Positions 37,075-46,306 of a stretch of DNA of 64,000 bases are shown in pieces (position 1 is the stretch's first letter; every line of letters begins with the position of its first letter). The stretch is taken from NCBI GenBank assembly GCA_014208095.1, contig JACHMT010000002.1:1178001-1242000 (forward strand). Reading direction: 5' to 3'. Origin of the DNA: Actinospineispora eucalypti (lineage in GTDB: Bacteria > Actinomycetota > Actinomycetes > Mycobacteriales > Pseudonocardiaceae). The translations under genes were made by a program, and so were the position numbers. The notes under the pieces are model-generated. The model did not search any database. It was not told where the DNA came from and saw only the letters and a program-made list of their open reading frames with translations.

Positions 37075-37946
37075 GCCAGCCCCGCCCGGTCCAGGGTGCC
37101 GCCCCGGCCGATCCGCCACACCACGACCAGCGCGGCCAGGGTGAGCGCCAGCAGCACCATGCCCAGCGCGCCGGCCGCGCCGAAGTCCAGCAGCGTGGCC
37201 ACCCGGATCTGGATCAGCTGCGAGGCCAGCGCCTGCTGCGGCGAGCCCAGGATGGCCGGCGTGACGTAGAAACCCAGCGACATGATGAACACCAGGGAGA
37301 AGCCGGACACCACGCCCGGCACCGACAGCGGCAGGTACACCGTGCGAAACGCCCGAAACCACGGGGCGCCACAGCTCATCGCCGCGTCCAGCAGCCGCCT
37401 GTCGATGCCGGCCAGCGAGGTGTACAGCGGCAACGCCATGAACGGCAGCATCACCTGCACCATGGCCACCGCGACGCCGGTCGCCGACCCGAGCAGCACC
37501 ACATCCCGGACGCCGAACACCGAGAACAGCCGGTCGATCAGCCCGTCCCGCTGCTCCAGCACGTACCAGGCGAAGTTGCGGGCCATCATGCTGGTCCAGA
37601 ACGGCAGCAGCACCAGCAGCACCAGCAACCCGCGGACCCGGGCGGACACCCGGGTCATGGCGTAGGCGTACGGGTACACCAGCACCAGGCACACCGCGCT
37701 GACCACGGCCGCCGTCACCAGCGTCCGGCCCAGCACGGTCAGCGAGACGCCGTCCACCAGCAGCACGTGGTAGTTGTCCAGCCCGACCACCGGGTCGGTG
37801 AAGCTGCGCCAGGCGATCCGGGCCAGCGGCACGAAGAAGATCACCAGCAGCAGGGCGGCCGCCGGGACCAGCAGGTACCCGGGGTGGCCGAACCGCCGTA
37901 CCGGCGAGGACCGCGCCACCGGGGTGGCCTCGATGACGGCGGTCAT
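37071..37946 (-). CDS. ABC importer permease (PotB-like)
   Basis: A 291-residue membrane protein with six helices (e.g. YLLVPAAALLLVIFFVPLARI, LLVLLVLLPFWTSMMARNFAW) and the EAA loop DAAMSCGAPWFRAFRTVYLPLSVPGVVSG. Partner of the PotC-like permease. ATG 37946 overlaps the binding-protein stop by 4 bases. Residues before the first helix are short, with no cleaved signal. Confidence 0.92.
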   Translation of the reverse strand: MTAVIEATPVARSSPVRRFGHPGYLLVPAAALLLVIFFVPLARIAWRSFTDPVVGLDNYHVLLVDGVSLTVLGRTLVTAAVVSAVCLVLVYPYAYAMTRVSARVRGLLVLLVLLPFWTSMMARNFAWYVLEQRDGLIDRLFSVFGVRDVVLLGSATGVAVAMVQVMLPFMALPLYTSLAGIDRRLLDAAMSCGAPWFRAFRTVYLPLSVPGVVSGFSLVFIMSLGFYVTPAILGSPQQALASQLIQIRVATLLDFGAAGALGMVLLALTLAALVVVWRIGRGGTLDRAGLA

Positions 37947-38989
37947 CCGATCGACCACGCGGTGACCTTGGCGACCACCGGGTCCAGGTTCTCCGCCCAC
38001 CAGGTGGCGTTGGTGTAGATCAGCGTGTCCTTGTGCTCGGGGGCGAACACGTCCAGCGACCGTTGCACCGGGTCCGGGTAGTGCGCGGTCACGTTCGGGT
38101 TCCCCGGCGCCATGGAGGACGCCGCGCTGAACGCCTGCTGCTGGGCCGGCTGCGCGACGAACTGGATGAACTTCATCGCCGCGTCCTTGTTCGGCGCGCC
38201 CTTGGGCACCACCAGCACGTCCGAGTTGGCGAAGGTGTGCTGCCAGATCACCTGGTACGGCGCGCCGCCCTTGATCGCCAGCGCGGCGCGCGCGGTCAGG
38301 GACAGCACCATGGTGGCCTGCCGGCCGCTCATCGCCTGCTGGATCTGCCCGTAGTTGTCCGCGAAGACCAGCTCCGACCGGATGGTGTCCAGCTTGCGCA
38401 GCGCCCGGTCCACGTCCACCGGGTACAGGCGGTCCTTCGGCACGCCGTCGGCGAGCAGCGCGAACTCGAGCATGTTGGTCACGCTCATGTTGCGGATCGG
38501 CGGGACGATGCGCTTGCCCGGGTACCGCTTGGTGTCGAAGAACGCCTCGATGCCGGTCGGCGGGTCGGTCGGGAACGCCTTGGTGTCGTAGAGCATGAAC
38601 GTGCCGTAGAAGTAGGCCGGGACCGCGTAGTCGCTCACCGTGCCCGGCGGGTAGTAGCTCCGGTCGACCACGTTGAAGTCCAGCTTCTCCAGGTACTTCG
38701 GGCCGTACCGCTGGGCGAACTCCGGACCCTGGTCGAGCACGTCCCACTCGACGTTCTCCGACTCGATCATGGTCTTCAGCTTGGCCTGGTCGGGCGGGCC
38801 GGTGTTCACGAACGCCGTGCCGGTGCTCGCGGTGAACGGCTTCTGCCAGGCGTTGATCTGGGCCTCCTGGAAGTCGCCGCCGGTGGACACGAACGTGACC
38901 GGGCCGGCACCGCCGCCACCCCCACCGCCGCCGCACGCGGCGGTCAGCGCCACCGCCACCGCACTCATGATCAGCACTCTCGCGCGCAT
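37943..38989 (-). CDS. Substrate-binding lipoprotein (PotD-like)
   Basis: A 348-residue extracytoplasmic binding protein. The N-terminus MRARVLIMSAVAVALTAACGG has a lipobox (LTAAC) with lipidated Cys19, followed by a poly-Gly linker. Later segments (VTFVSTGGDFQEAQ, ENVEWDVLDQGPE, GKRIVPPIRNMSVTNMLEFALLADG) match the PotD/spermidine-opine binding family. It delivers ligand to the PotBC channel. GGAGGAGAC-type ribosome site precedes the start. Confidence 0.93.
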   Translation of the reverse strand: MRARVLIMSAVAVALTAACGGGGGGGGAGPVTFVSTGGDFQEAQINAWQKPFTASTGTAFVNTGPPDQAKLKTMIESENVEWDVLDQGPEFAQRYGPKYLEKLDFNVVDRSYYPPGTVSDYAVPAYFYGTFMLYDTKAFPTDPPTGIEAFFDTKRYPGKRIVPPIRNMSVTNMLEFALLADGVPKDRLYPVDVDRALRKLDTIRSELVFADNYGQIQQAMSGRQATMVLSLTARAALAIKGGAPYQVIWQHTFANSDVLVVPKGAPNKDAAMKFIQFVAQPAQQQAFSAASSMAPGNPNVTAHYPDPVQRSLDVFAPEHKDTLIYTNATWWAENLDPVVAKVTAWSIG

Positions 38990-39010
38990 GGGTCTCCTCC
39001 TGGGTCGGGG

Positions 39011-40264
39011 TCAGTGACCGGCCGCGATGACGTGCTTGCTCAGTACCTCGGCGAGGGTGTCCACGTCCGGCTCGCTGATCACCAGCGGCGGGGAGAGCAC
39101 GATGCAGGCGCCGGCGGCCCGCACGATCACCCCGTCGGTCCGCGCGCCGTCCTGCACGCTCGCGGCGTCCCGGTCCAGCTCCACGCCGAGCATCAGCCCC
39201 ACGCCGCGCACCTCGAGCACGTGCGGCAGCTCCTCCAGCGGCTCGAGCGCGCGCAGCAACCGGTCCCCCACCGAGCGGGCGCGGGCCGGCAGCTCCTCCC
39301 GCTCCAGGATGTCCAGGTTGGCCAGAGCCACGGCCGCGCCGACCGGGTGCCCGTTGTAGGTGAAGCCGTGGGCGAACTCCACGCCCTCGGCGGCCCGCAG
39401 CACCCGCTCGCCGATCAGCACCGCACCCATCGGGACGTACCCGCTGGACAGCCCCTTGGCCGTGATGATCATGTCCGGCCGCATGCCGTAGTGCTCGGAG
39501 GCGAACCAGTGCCCGGTGCGGCCGAACGCGGTGACGATCTCGTCGGCGATCAGCCAGATGCCGTGCCGGTCCAGCACCTCGCGCACCCTCGGCCAGTAAC
39601 CCTCCGGCGGCGGCACCATCCCGCCCACCCCGAGCACCGGCTCGCCGATGAACGCGGCGATCCGTTCGGCGCCGATCCGCTCGATCCGTTCCTCCAGCTC
39701 GGCCACCAGCCGGTCGGCGGCATCCGAACCGTGGGGCTTTCCGACGAACTCCACGCCCGGCGCCAGCGGCCCGAACCCGGCCCGCAGCCGGTCGATCCCG
39801 GTGACCGCCAGCGAACCGGCGCCCATGCCGTGGTAGCCGGCGGTGCGAGCCAGGATGATGTTCCGCCCCGGCTGGCCGGCGTGGTGGCGGGCCAGCCGGG
39901 CCAGCTTGACCGCGGTCTCGGTGCCCTCCGAGCCGCCGTTGGTGAAGAACACCCGGCGGATCCCCTCGGGGGCGAGCCGGACCAGCCGTTCGGCCAGCCG
40001 GATGGCCGGCTCGTTGGTGTAGTCGCCGAACGAGGAGAAGAACTCCAGCCGGCCGATCTGCTCGGCCGCCACCCCGGCCAGCTCGGCCCGGCCGTGGCCC
40101 ACCGCGCACTGCCAGAGGCCGCAGGTGCCGTCGACGTACTCCCGGCCGTCCACGTCCCACAGGCGCGCGCCGCTGCCCCGGTCGATGATCAGCGGCGGCA
40201 TCGGCGAGCCGACCCGCGAGTGCGGGTGCAGCAGGTAGCGCCGGTCCAGCTCGGCCAACTCCAC
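39011..40264 (-). CDS. Class III aminotransferase (putrescine/omega-amine type)
   Basis: A 417-residue PLP enzyme. K270 in MIITAKGLSSGYVPMG is the Schiff-base lysine; D241-E242 (LIADEIVTAFGRTG) hold the cofactor; TNGGSEGTETAVKLAR binds phosphate. The family converts terminal amines with pyruvate or oxoglutarate to aldehydes. Its neighbour 10 bases upstream is an aldehyde dehydrogenase, so amine to aldehyde to acid is the natural pathway. Substrate could be putrescine or beta-alanine-like amines; sequence alone does not decide. Confidence 0.9.
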   Translation of the reverse strand: MELAELDRRYLLHPHSRVGSPMPPLIIDRGSGARLWDVDGREYVDGTCGLWQCAVGHGRAELAGVAAEQIGRLEFFSSFGDYTNEPAIRLAERLVRLAPEGIRRVFFTNGGSEGTETAVKLARLARHHAGQPGRNIILARTAGYHGMGAGSLAVTGIDRLRAGFGPLAPGVEFVGKPHGSDAADRLVAELEERIERIGAERIAAFIGEPVLGVGGMVPPPEGYWPRVREVLDRHGIWLIADEIVTAFGRTGHWFASEHYGMRPDMIITAKGLSSGYVPMGAVLIGERVLRAAEGVEFAHGFTYNGHPVGAAVALANLDILEREELPARARSVGDRLLRALEPLEELPHVLEVRGVGLMLGVELDRDAASVQDGARTDGVIVRAAGACIVLSPPLVISEPDVDTLAEVLSKHVIAAGH

Positions 40265-40273
40265 GGTTCCTCC

Positions 40274-41719
40274 CTAGATCCGGATCGCCACGGCCTTGTG
40301 CTCGAGGTAGCCCTCGATGCCCTCGCTGCCGCCCTCGCGTTCCTGCCCGCTGTTCTTCATCCCGCCGAACGGCAGCTCCGGCCGCACCGGCGCGGGCTCG
40401 TTCACCCCGATCACGCCGAACTCCAGCCGCTCCACCGTCCGCCACAGCCGGCGCAGGTTCTCCCCGTAGACGTAGGCGGCCAGGCCGTAGGCGGTGCGGT
40501 TGGCCGCGTCCACCACCGCGTCCTCGTCGTCGAAGGCGAAGACCGGCAGCACCGGGCCGAACGTCTCCTCCCGGCTCACCGCCATCCCCTCGTCCGCGTC
40601 GGCCAGCAGCGTCGGCCGGTAGAAGGCGCCGCGCAGCTCGGCCCGGTCCGGCGTCCACCGCTGCCCGCCGGCGAGCACCCGTGCGCCCTTGGCCACGGCG
40701 TCCTTGACCTGCCGTTCCACCTTCTCCAGGCCGGCCAGGTCGATCAGCGGCCCGACCGTGGTGCCGGCCCGCGCGCCGTGGCCGAGGCGCAGCCCGCCGA
40801 CCAGCTCCCGGACCCGCCCGACCAGCTCGTCGTGCACCTCGCGGTGCACGTACAGCCGGTTCACCGCCGTGCAGCTCTGGCCGGCGTTGGCGAACTTGGC
40901 GGCCACCACGCCCCTGGCCGCCGCCTCCAGGTCGGCGTCGGCGAACACGATCGCCGGGGAGTGCCCGCCCATCTCCAGGGACACCCGGCGCAGCCGGTCG
41001 CCGGTGGCCCGCAGCAGGCCCAGCCCCACCTCGGTGGAGCCGGTGAAACTGATCTTCCGCAGCCGGGGGTCGACGAGCAGCTCGGCCACCAGTGCGGCCG
41101 GTTTGGGGGTGGTCAGCTGTTGTAGCACCCCGGGTGGCAGCCCGACGCCGTTGACCAGCCGGACCAGCTCGGTGGCGATCAGCGGGGTCTGCTCGGCCGG
41201 CTTGACGATGACCGGTGCGCCGGCCGCCAGCGCCAGCCCGACCTTGCGCACCAGCATGCTGGCCGGGAAGTTCCACGGGGTGATCGCCAGCACCGGCCCG
41301 ACCGGGGCCAGCAGGGTCAGGCCCGGGCCGTTCGCCGACGGCGGGGTCACCCGGCCGTAGGCCCGGCGGCCCTCCTCGGCGCTCCACTCGAGCATGCGGG
41401 CGCAGCCGATGATCTCGCCCCGGGCCTCGGCCAGCGGCTTGCCGTTCTCGGCGGTGAGCCGGCCGGCCAGCTCGTCCGCCCGCTCCCGGATCGCGGCCGC
41501 GGCGGCGCGCAGCCGCCCGCCCCGGGTCTCCGCGTCGGTCTCCCGCCAGCCGGGGAGCGCCGCCCACGCGGCGTCCAGGGCGGCCCGGGCGTCGGCCGGC
41601 GTGGCGGCCGCCGCGTGTCCGATCACCTCCGTGGTGGCCGGATCGACCACCTCGAAGGTGCCGGATCCGGCGCGCCACTCGCCGTTGACCAGCAAGGTTG
41701 CCGACGGGTCTGCGGACAT
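40274..41719 (-). CDS. NAD(P)-dependent aldehyde dehydrogenase
   Basis: A 481-residue ALDH. Catalytic C283 (NAGQSCTAVNR), general base E249 (LEMGGHSP) and oxyanion N150 (TPWNFPASM) are all present. It is nearest to succinate-semialdehyde/aminobutyraldehyde dehydrogenases. First gene of the minus-strand operon; its promoter carries a TGTTGA-N4-TCAACA site at 41777-41792, so it should answer to the MarR pair encoded divergently. Confidence 0.93.
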   Translation of the reverse strand: MSADPSATLLVNGEWRAGSGTFEVVDPATTEVIGHAAAATPADARAALDAAWAALPGWRETDAETRGGRLRAAAAAIRERADELAGRLTAENGKPLAEARGEIIGCARMLEWSAEEGRRAYGRVTPPSANGPGLTLLAPVGPVLAITPWNFPASMLVRKVGLALAAGAPVIVKPAEQTPLIATELVRLVNGVGLPPGVLQQLTTPKPAALVAELLVDPRLRKISFTGSTEVGLGLLRATGDRLRRVSLEMGGHSPAIVFADADLEAAARGVVAAKFANAGQSCTAVNRLYVHREVHDELVGRVRELVGGLRLGHGARAGTTVGPLIDLAGLEKVERQVKDAVAKGARVLAGGQRWTPDRAELRGAFYRPTLLADADEGMAVSREETFGPVLPVFAFDDEDAVVDAANRTAYGLAAYVYGENLRRLWRTVERLEFGVIGVNEPAPVRPELPFGGMKNSGQEREGGSEGIEGYLEHKAVAIRI

Positions 41720-41776
41720 CGAATGCCCTCGTCTCGTGTCGCGTTTTCGCTCGGGTGGCCAGACTCACCTCTAGAG

Positions 41777-41792
41777 TGTTGATTTGTCAACA
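41777..41792. promoter_or_regulatory. MarR operator, site A
   Basis: TGTTGATTTGTCAACA: perfect 6-bp arms around TTTG. It lies between the aldehyde dehydrogenase (58 bases away) and the first MarR gene. Same sequence family as three more sites at 42435, 42503 and 43125. Confidence 0.85.
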
Positions 41793-41924
41793 GCTAGGCC
41801 GAGGTTGCCCGACCCGCCCTTCGCCGATACCCCGGACGCTGACCAGCAACGGGTTCGAGCGGGAGATGCACCACCGGGGATCGGGTATGTCCCGCGTCAC
41901 AACGCCGAAGGAAAGCGAGCTGAG

Positions 41925-42422
41925 ATGGCCAGACAACCGCTGTCGCCCAACCGGAGCCGGGTGGCCGGGCACCGCGGCTCGCCGGTGACGTTCCAGGACC
42001 TGCTCTCCTACCGGGTGAGCCGGGTGGCCAACGCGATGTCCCGGGGCGCCGCGCTGCGCTACCGCCGCGAGTTCGGCGTCAGCCTCGGCGAGTGGCGCAC
42101 GATCGCCCTCCTCGGCGCCAGCTCGCCGCTCACCCAGAACCACCTCGCCCGGCTGGCCGCGCTGGACAAAGCGCAGATCAGCCGGGTGGTGGCCGGGCTC
42201 GTCGCCCGAGGCGTGCTGCTCCGCGAGCTGGGTCCCGGCCGGACGGCCGAGCTCAGCCTGACCACCCGGGGCCGGGCGCTGTACGAGCGCCTCATCGCGG
42301 CCGCGAACGAACGCAACGACGCGTTCCTGGTGTGCCTCACCCCGCGCGAGCGCGACGCACTGGAGAGCGCGCTGGACAAGCTGGGAACCCTGGCGATGGC
42401 GCTGGAACGGGCCGAGCGCTGA
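41925..42422 (+). CDS. MarR-family regulator, paralogue 1
   Basis: A 165-residue MarR protein whose winged helix (residues about 45-115) reads SLGEWRTIALLGASSPLTQNHLARLAALDKAQISRVVAGLVARGVL. ATG 41925 (MARQPL) is preferred; the frame is open to 41784, but that part is proline-rich, unlike the family, and overlaps the operator. It is a clear paralogue of the next gene: LLSYR..RVAN.MSRGAALRYRREF and ANERNDAFLVCLT are shared. It sits divergent from the amine operon, with operators on both sides. Confidence 0.88.
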   Translation: MARQPLSPNRSRVAGHRGSPVTFQDLLSYRVSRVANAMSRGAALRYRREFGVSLGEWRTIALLGASSPLTQNHLARLAALDKAQISRVVAGLVARGVLLRELGPGRTAELSLTTRGRALYERLIAAANERNDAFLVCLTPRERDALESALDKLGTLAMALERAER

Positions 42423-42434
42423 GGCCGGGACCGG

Positions 42435-42450
42435 TGTTGACAAAGCAACA
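42435..42450. promoter_or_regulatory. MarR operator, site B
   Basis: TGTTGACAAAGCAACA, one base off the TGTTGA-N4-TCAACA consensus, 13 bases after the stop of the first MarR gene. With site C it frames an AT-rich promoter for the second MarR gene. Confidence 0.75.
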
Positions 42451-42502
42451 CACTCCAAGATCGCATACGTATTGTATCCAATCCAACATCTGTCGTCCAG
42501 GG

Positions 42503-42518
42503 TGTTGCGTCGTCAACA
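42503..42518. promoter_or_regulatory. MarR operator, site C
   Basis: TGTTGCGTCGTCAACA, one base off consensus, upstream of the second MarR gene; 68 bases after site B (about 6.5 helical turns). Confidence 0.75.
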
Positions 42519-42608
42519 CTTGGGTATCGTTGTGTCACACACGCCCCAAAGGGCGTGCTCTACCAGCGAGAACGTCGCGCCACCGGGCCGGCGGGATGGA
42601 GCGGCGGC

Positions 42609-43109
42609 ATGACCAGACAGGCGACACCCGGGACGGAGCCCCGGTCGGAGCGGCGCCGGGCGACACCCAGGGCCACCATCCAGGAACTGCTGTCCTACCG
42701 GCTCGGCCGGGTCGCTAACACGATGTCCCGGGGCGCGGCGCTGCGCTACCGGCGCGAGTTCGACGTGAGCCTCGGCGAGTGGCGGACCCTCGGCCTGCTC
42801 GGGTCCAGCGCCCCGCTCACGCTGAACCGCCTGGCCCGCCTGGCCGCACTGGACAAGGCGCAGATCAGCCGGGTCGCCGCCAAGCTGACCGAACGCGGCC
42901 TGATCACCCGCGAGTTCGGCGCCGGCCGCACCACCGAGCTCACCCTGACCCGCAAGGGCCAGGCCCTGTACGACCGGCTCATCGCCGTGGCCAACGAGCG
43001 CAACGACGCGTTCCTGGTCTGCCTCACCGAGCACGAGCGAGAGGTGCTGGACGGCGCGCTGGAGAAGCTCGCCACCCTGGCCCGGGCGCTGGAGCAGGCG
43101 GAACGCTAG
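42609..43109 (+). CDS. MarR-family regulator, paralogue 2
   Basis: A 166-residue MarR protein nearly collinear with paralogue 1 through the whole winged helix and the C-terminal ALEQAER tail, so the pair arose by tandem duplication. ATG 42609 has GGAG about 7 bases upstream. The recognition helix (LDKAQISRV) is identical in both, so they probably bind the same sites; differences are concentrated at the N-terminus and wing. Ligands could therefore differ while targets overlap (inference). Confidence 0.9.
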   Translation: MTRQATPGTEPRSERRRATPRATIQELLSYRLGRVANTMSRGAALRYRREFDVSLGEWRTLGLLGSSAPLTLNRLARLAALDKAQISRVAAKLTERGLITREFGAGRTTELTLTRKGQALYDRLIAVANERNDAFLVCLTEHEREVLDGALEKLATLARALEQAER

Positions 43110-43124
43110 CCCGCCATCGGCAGG

Positions 43125-43140
43125 TGTTGACAACTCAACA
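43125..43140. promoter_or_regulatory. MarR operator, site D
   Basis: TGTTGACAACTCAACA inside a wider perfect AGG...CCT dyad (43122-43143), 60 bases before the SDR start. It would place the plus-strand catabolic operon under the same regulators as the amine operon. Confidence 0.85.
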
Positions 43141-43202
43141 CCTGGCGTGTGACGGTACCGGAGAGGCGATTTCCGGCCTTCCCGAGTACCGGAGGGAACC
43201 GA

Positions 43203-44120
43203 GTGACTGAAACTGCCCGGGGTGGCGCCATCGTCACGGGGGGCGCCGGGGGAATCGGCGCGGAGGTGGCCCGCCGCTTCGCCGCCGCCGGCTACGGCGT
43301 GGTGCTCAGCGACCGGGGGGTCTCGGTGTCCGGGGAGAACCCCGGCCGGGACGCCGCCGACTCGGTGGTCGGCGAGATCCGCGAGAGCGGTGGCCGCGCG
43401 GTGGCGCACCACGGTTCGGTGGCCGATTTCCGGGTGGGCGAGGAGCTCGTGGAGCTGGCCGGCGCCGAGTTCGGGCACCTGGCCGCGCTGGTCACCTGCC
43501 ACGGCATCCTGCGCGAACGCATGATCTTCAACATGACCGAGGAGGAATGGGACTCGGTCGTCGACGTGCACCTGAAGGGCACGTTCAACTGCCTGCGGTT
43601 CGCCACCGCCCGGATGCGCGCCCAGCGGGACGGCAGCATCGTCACGATGACCTCGGCCTCCGGCCTCGAGGGCTCCCCCGCGCAGGCCAACTACGCCGCG
43701 GCCAAGGCCGGCATCGTGGGCCTGACCACCAGCACCGCACTGGCGATGGGCCGCTACCAGGTGAACGTCAACTGCATCTCCCCGGCGGCGGCGACCCGGA
43801 TGACCGACCGGATCAGCGACCGGATGACCAATACCCGCCCGGCCGGCGAGCGCGGCGGCCCGGGCCTGATCGGCGCCCTGGCGGTGGCGCTGGCCGACCC
43901 CCGGCTGCGCCGGGTGACCGGACAGGTGTTCACCGCGGCCGACAACCGGCTGGCCCGCTGGGCACCGACCCAGGAGGCGGAGAGCGTCCGCATCGAAGGC
44001 TCCCCCACCGCGGAACGGGTGCGGGAGGCGGTGCGCGACCGGTTGGGGGTGCAACCGCCCCGGCGGTTCGCCGCGCTCGGCCTGGCGCTGCCGGCGAGCG
44101 ACGACCGGGACGCCTCCTGA
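43203..44120 (+). CDS. Short-chain dehydrogenase/reductase
   Basis: A 305-residue SDR with cofactor motif TGGAGGIG (residues 12-19), catalytic Ser in MTSASG (S151 or S153), and Y164-x-x-x-K168 (ANYAAAKAG). The C-terminal ~60 residues beyond the core (RWAPTQEAESVRIE...) are longer than usual, as in the multifunctional-enzyme-type 17-beta-HSD10-like group. GTG 43203 has GGAGGG upstream. First gene of the operon; the next gene overlaps by one base. It likely oxidises a hydroxyl of the imported substrate or CoA-ester (inference). Confidence 0.9.
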   Translation: MTETARGGAIVTGGAGGIGAEVARRFAAAGYGVVLSDRGVSVSGENPGRDAADSVVGEIRESGGRAVAHHGSVADFRVGEELVELAGAEFGHLAALVTCHGILRERMIFNMTEEEWDSVVDVHLKGTFNCLRFATARMRAQRDGSIVTMTSASGLEGSPAQANYAAAKAGIVGLTTSTALAMGRYQVNVNCISPAAATRMTDRISDRMTNTRPAGERGGPGLIGALAVALADPRLRRVTGQVFTAADNRLARWAPTQEAESVRIEGSPTAERVREAVRDRLGVQPPRRFAALGLALPASDDRDAS

Positions 44121-46306
44121 TGGCCGGCGGGGACGAGGGCCGCGGCACCGCCATCGGCCGGCTGTTCCGGCCCCGGTCGGTCGCCGTGGTGGGCGCCTCG
44201 GACGATCCGGAGCGGATCGGTGGCCGACCGGTCGCGCTGCTGCGCCGGCACGGCTACCCGGGCGAGATCTACCCGGTGAACCCCAAGTACCGGACCGTCC
44301 AGGGGCTGCCCTGCGTGCCGGACATCGAGTCCCTGCCCCCGGACGTCGATCTCTACGTGATCGCCCTTCCGGCCCGGCTCGCGGTGGACGCGGTGGCCCG
44401 GGCCGGAGCGCACGGCGCCAAGGCGGCCGTGGTGTTCGGCGGTGGTTTCGCCGAGACCGGCGACGCCGGCCGGGCGCTGCAGGAGGCGCTGGGCGCGGCC
44501 GCCGCCGCGCACAACATCGCGCTGGTCGGGCCCAACACGGTCGGCCTGGCCTCCTTCGCCCACCGCGGCTTCCCGACGTTCACCACCGCGCTGGCCGGCC
44601 TCGGCGACATCGAGCCCGGGCGCATCGCGCTGGTCAGCCAGAGCGGCGGGTTCGCGTTCAACCTGTTCGCCGAGTCGTACGCGGCCGGTGCGCGGTTCGC
44701 CCACGTGGTGGGCAGCGGGAACGAGGCGGGCCTGCGGTTCCCCGACTACCTGGAGCACCTGGCCGACGACCCGCTGGTCGACTCGGTGATCGGCTACCTG
44801 GAGGGCAGTTCGGACGGCGCCGCGCTGGCCGCCGCGTTCGAGCGGCTGCGGGTGGCCGGCAAACCGGCCTTCGTGCTGAAGACCGGGGCGTCCCGGCGCG
44901 GACAGAGGGCGGTGGCCACGCACACCGCGCAGCTGTCCGGCGACGACCAGGCCTGGGACGCGCTGTTCGGCCGCTACGGGGTGACCCGCCTGCACAGCAT
45001 CGACGAGGTGGTGGACGTGGCCAGGGCGCTGTCCCTGGGCACCCCCCGCGCGGGGGTCGCCATCACCACCAACTCCGGCGGCACCGCCGTCTACCTGGCC
45101 GACGCGGCCGAGCGGTTCGGCGTCCCGCTGGCCGAGCTCGGCGACGCCACCCGGGACCGGCTGGTCGAGGCCCTGCCGGACTTCGCCCACGTGACCAACC
45201 CGATCGACCTCACGGCGCAGGTGGTGAACGACCGGGGGCTGCTGCCCAAGGCGCTGCGCATCCTCGACGACGACCCGGGGATAGGCCTGCTGCTGGTCTT
45301 CCTGGGCGCCATGCCGGACCTGTCCGACCGGTTCATCGACGCGCTGCGCGGGCTCGCCTCCGACCTGGCCACCCCGCTGGTGCTGAGCTGGGCCGGCGTG
45401 CCGGAACGGGTCCGGCAGGCAGCGGCGGCGGCCGGGCTGACCGTGTGCGCCGACCCGGCCCGGGTGCTGCGCGGGCTGGGTACCGCCCGCAACGCGCTCA
45501 CCGGCTTGGCCGACGCTCCAGGCCTGTCGACGTCCGCTATGGCTCTGCGCACAAATACGCAACAGCGGGGTGACCCGGCCAGCGCCGTACCCGAACCCGC
45601 CGACGCCGTACCCGAGCCAGTCGGTAACGGAGCTTTCGCCGGGCATCCGTTGCCGGATGGGCGTCTCGGCCTCGACGAGTGGCAAAGCATGCGCCTGCTG
45701 GAGGGGCACGGGCTACGTCTGCCGGCGCGGGAGCTGGTGACCAGCGAGGACGAGGCCGTGGCGGCGGCCGAGAAGCTCGGCTACCCGGTGGTGGCCAAGG
45801 TGCTCGACCCTTTCCTGCCGCACCGGGCCAAGGCCGGCGCGGTGGCCACCGGCCTGGACGGCGAGGAGGCGCTGCGCGCCGCGTTCCGCCGGTTCGCCGA
45901 GGTGCACCGGGCGCGCGAGGTGCTGGTGGCCGAGCAGGTTCCGATCAAGGCCGAGCTGATCACCGGGGTGCTGGCCGACCCGGTGTTCGGCACCCGGGCG
46001 GTGATCGGTTCCGGCGGCGTGCTGGCCAACGAGATCGCCGACGCGCGCACCGTGATCCCGCCCTACACCCCTGATTACCTGGCGAAAGAGCTGACCCGGC
46101 TGCGCCTGTCCGGCGCGCTGACCGCCGAGCTTCCGCTGCCCGAGCTGGCCGACGAGGTGAGCAGGGTGGCCAACGCGCTGGCGGCCGTGATCGAGCGGTC
46201 GGGCGGCCGGCTGCGGGCCGTCGAGTGCAACCCGCTCGCGGTGAGCGACGGCGCGGTGACCGTGCTGGATGCGCTGGCCGTGCTTACCGAGGAGGACACC
46301 CCGTGA
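44120..46306 (+). CDS. NDP-forming acyl-CoA synthetase (acetate--CoA ligase family)
   Basis: A 728-residue protein with a CoA-binding domain (SVAVVGASDDPERIGGRPV, about residues 20-120), a ligase-CoA domain (IALVSQSGGFAFNLF, KTGASRRGQRAVATHTAQLSG with the phosphorylated His about residue 275) and a C-terminal ATP-grasp domain (from about 530: LDEWQSMRLLEGHGL, GYPVVAKVLDPFLPHRAKAGAV). It makes or splits an acyl-CoA with ADP or similar. A low-complexity linker (residues about 480-525) with PEPADAVPEPV separates the parts. Substrate unknown; the adjacent citryl-CoA-lyase-like gene suggests a polycarboxylic acid (inference). Confidence 0.9.
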   Translation: MAGGDEGRGTAIGRLFRPRSVAVVGASDDPERIGGRPVALLRRHGYPGEIYPVNPKYRTVQGLPCVPDIESLPPDVDLYVIALPARLAVDAVARAGAHGAKAAVVFGGGFAETGDAGRALQEALGAAAAAHNIALVGPNTVGLASFAHRGFPTFTTALAGLGDIEPGRIALVSQSGGFAFNLFAESYAAGARFAHVVGSGNEAGLRFPDYLEHLADDPLVDSVIGYLEGSSDGAALAAAFERLRVAGKPAFVLKTGASRRGQRAVATHTAQLSGDDQAWDALFGRYGVTRLHSIDEVVDVARALSLGTPRAGVAITTNSGGTAVYLADAAERFGVPLAELGDATRDRLVEALPDFAHVTNPIDLTAQVVNDRGLLPKALRILDDDPGIGLLLVFLGAMPDLSDRFIDALRGLASDLATPLVLSWAGVPERVRQAAAAAGLTVCADPARVLRGLGTARNALTGLADAPGLSTSAMALRTNTQQRGDPASAVPEPADAVPEPVGNGAFAGHPLPDGRLGLDEWQSMRLLEGHGLRLPARELVTSEDEAVAAAEKLGYPVVAKVLDPFLPHRAKAGAVATGLDGEEALRAAFRRFAEVHRAREVLVAEQVPIKAELITGVLADPVFGTRAVIGSGGVLANEIADARTVIPPYTPDYLAKELTRLRLSGALTAELPLPELADEVSRVANALAAVIERSGGRLRAVECNPLAVSDGAVTVLDALAVLTEEDTP

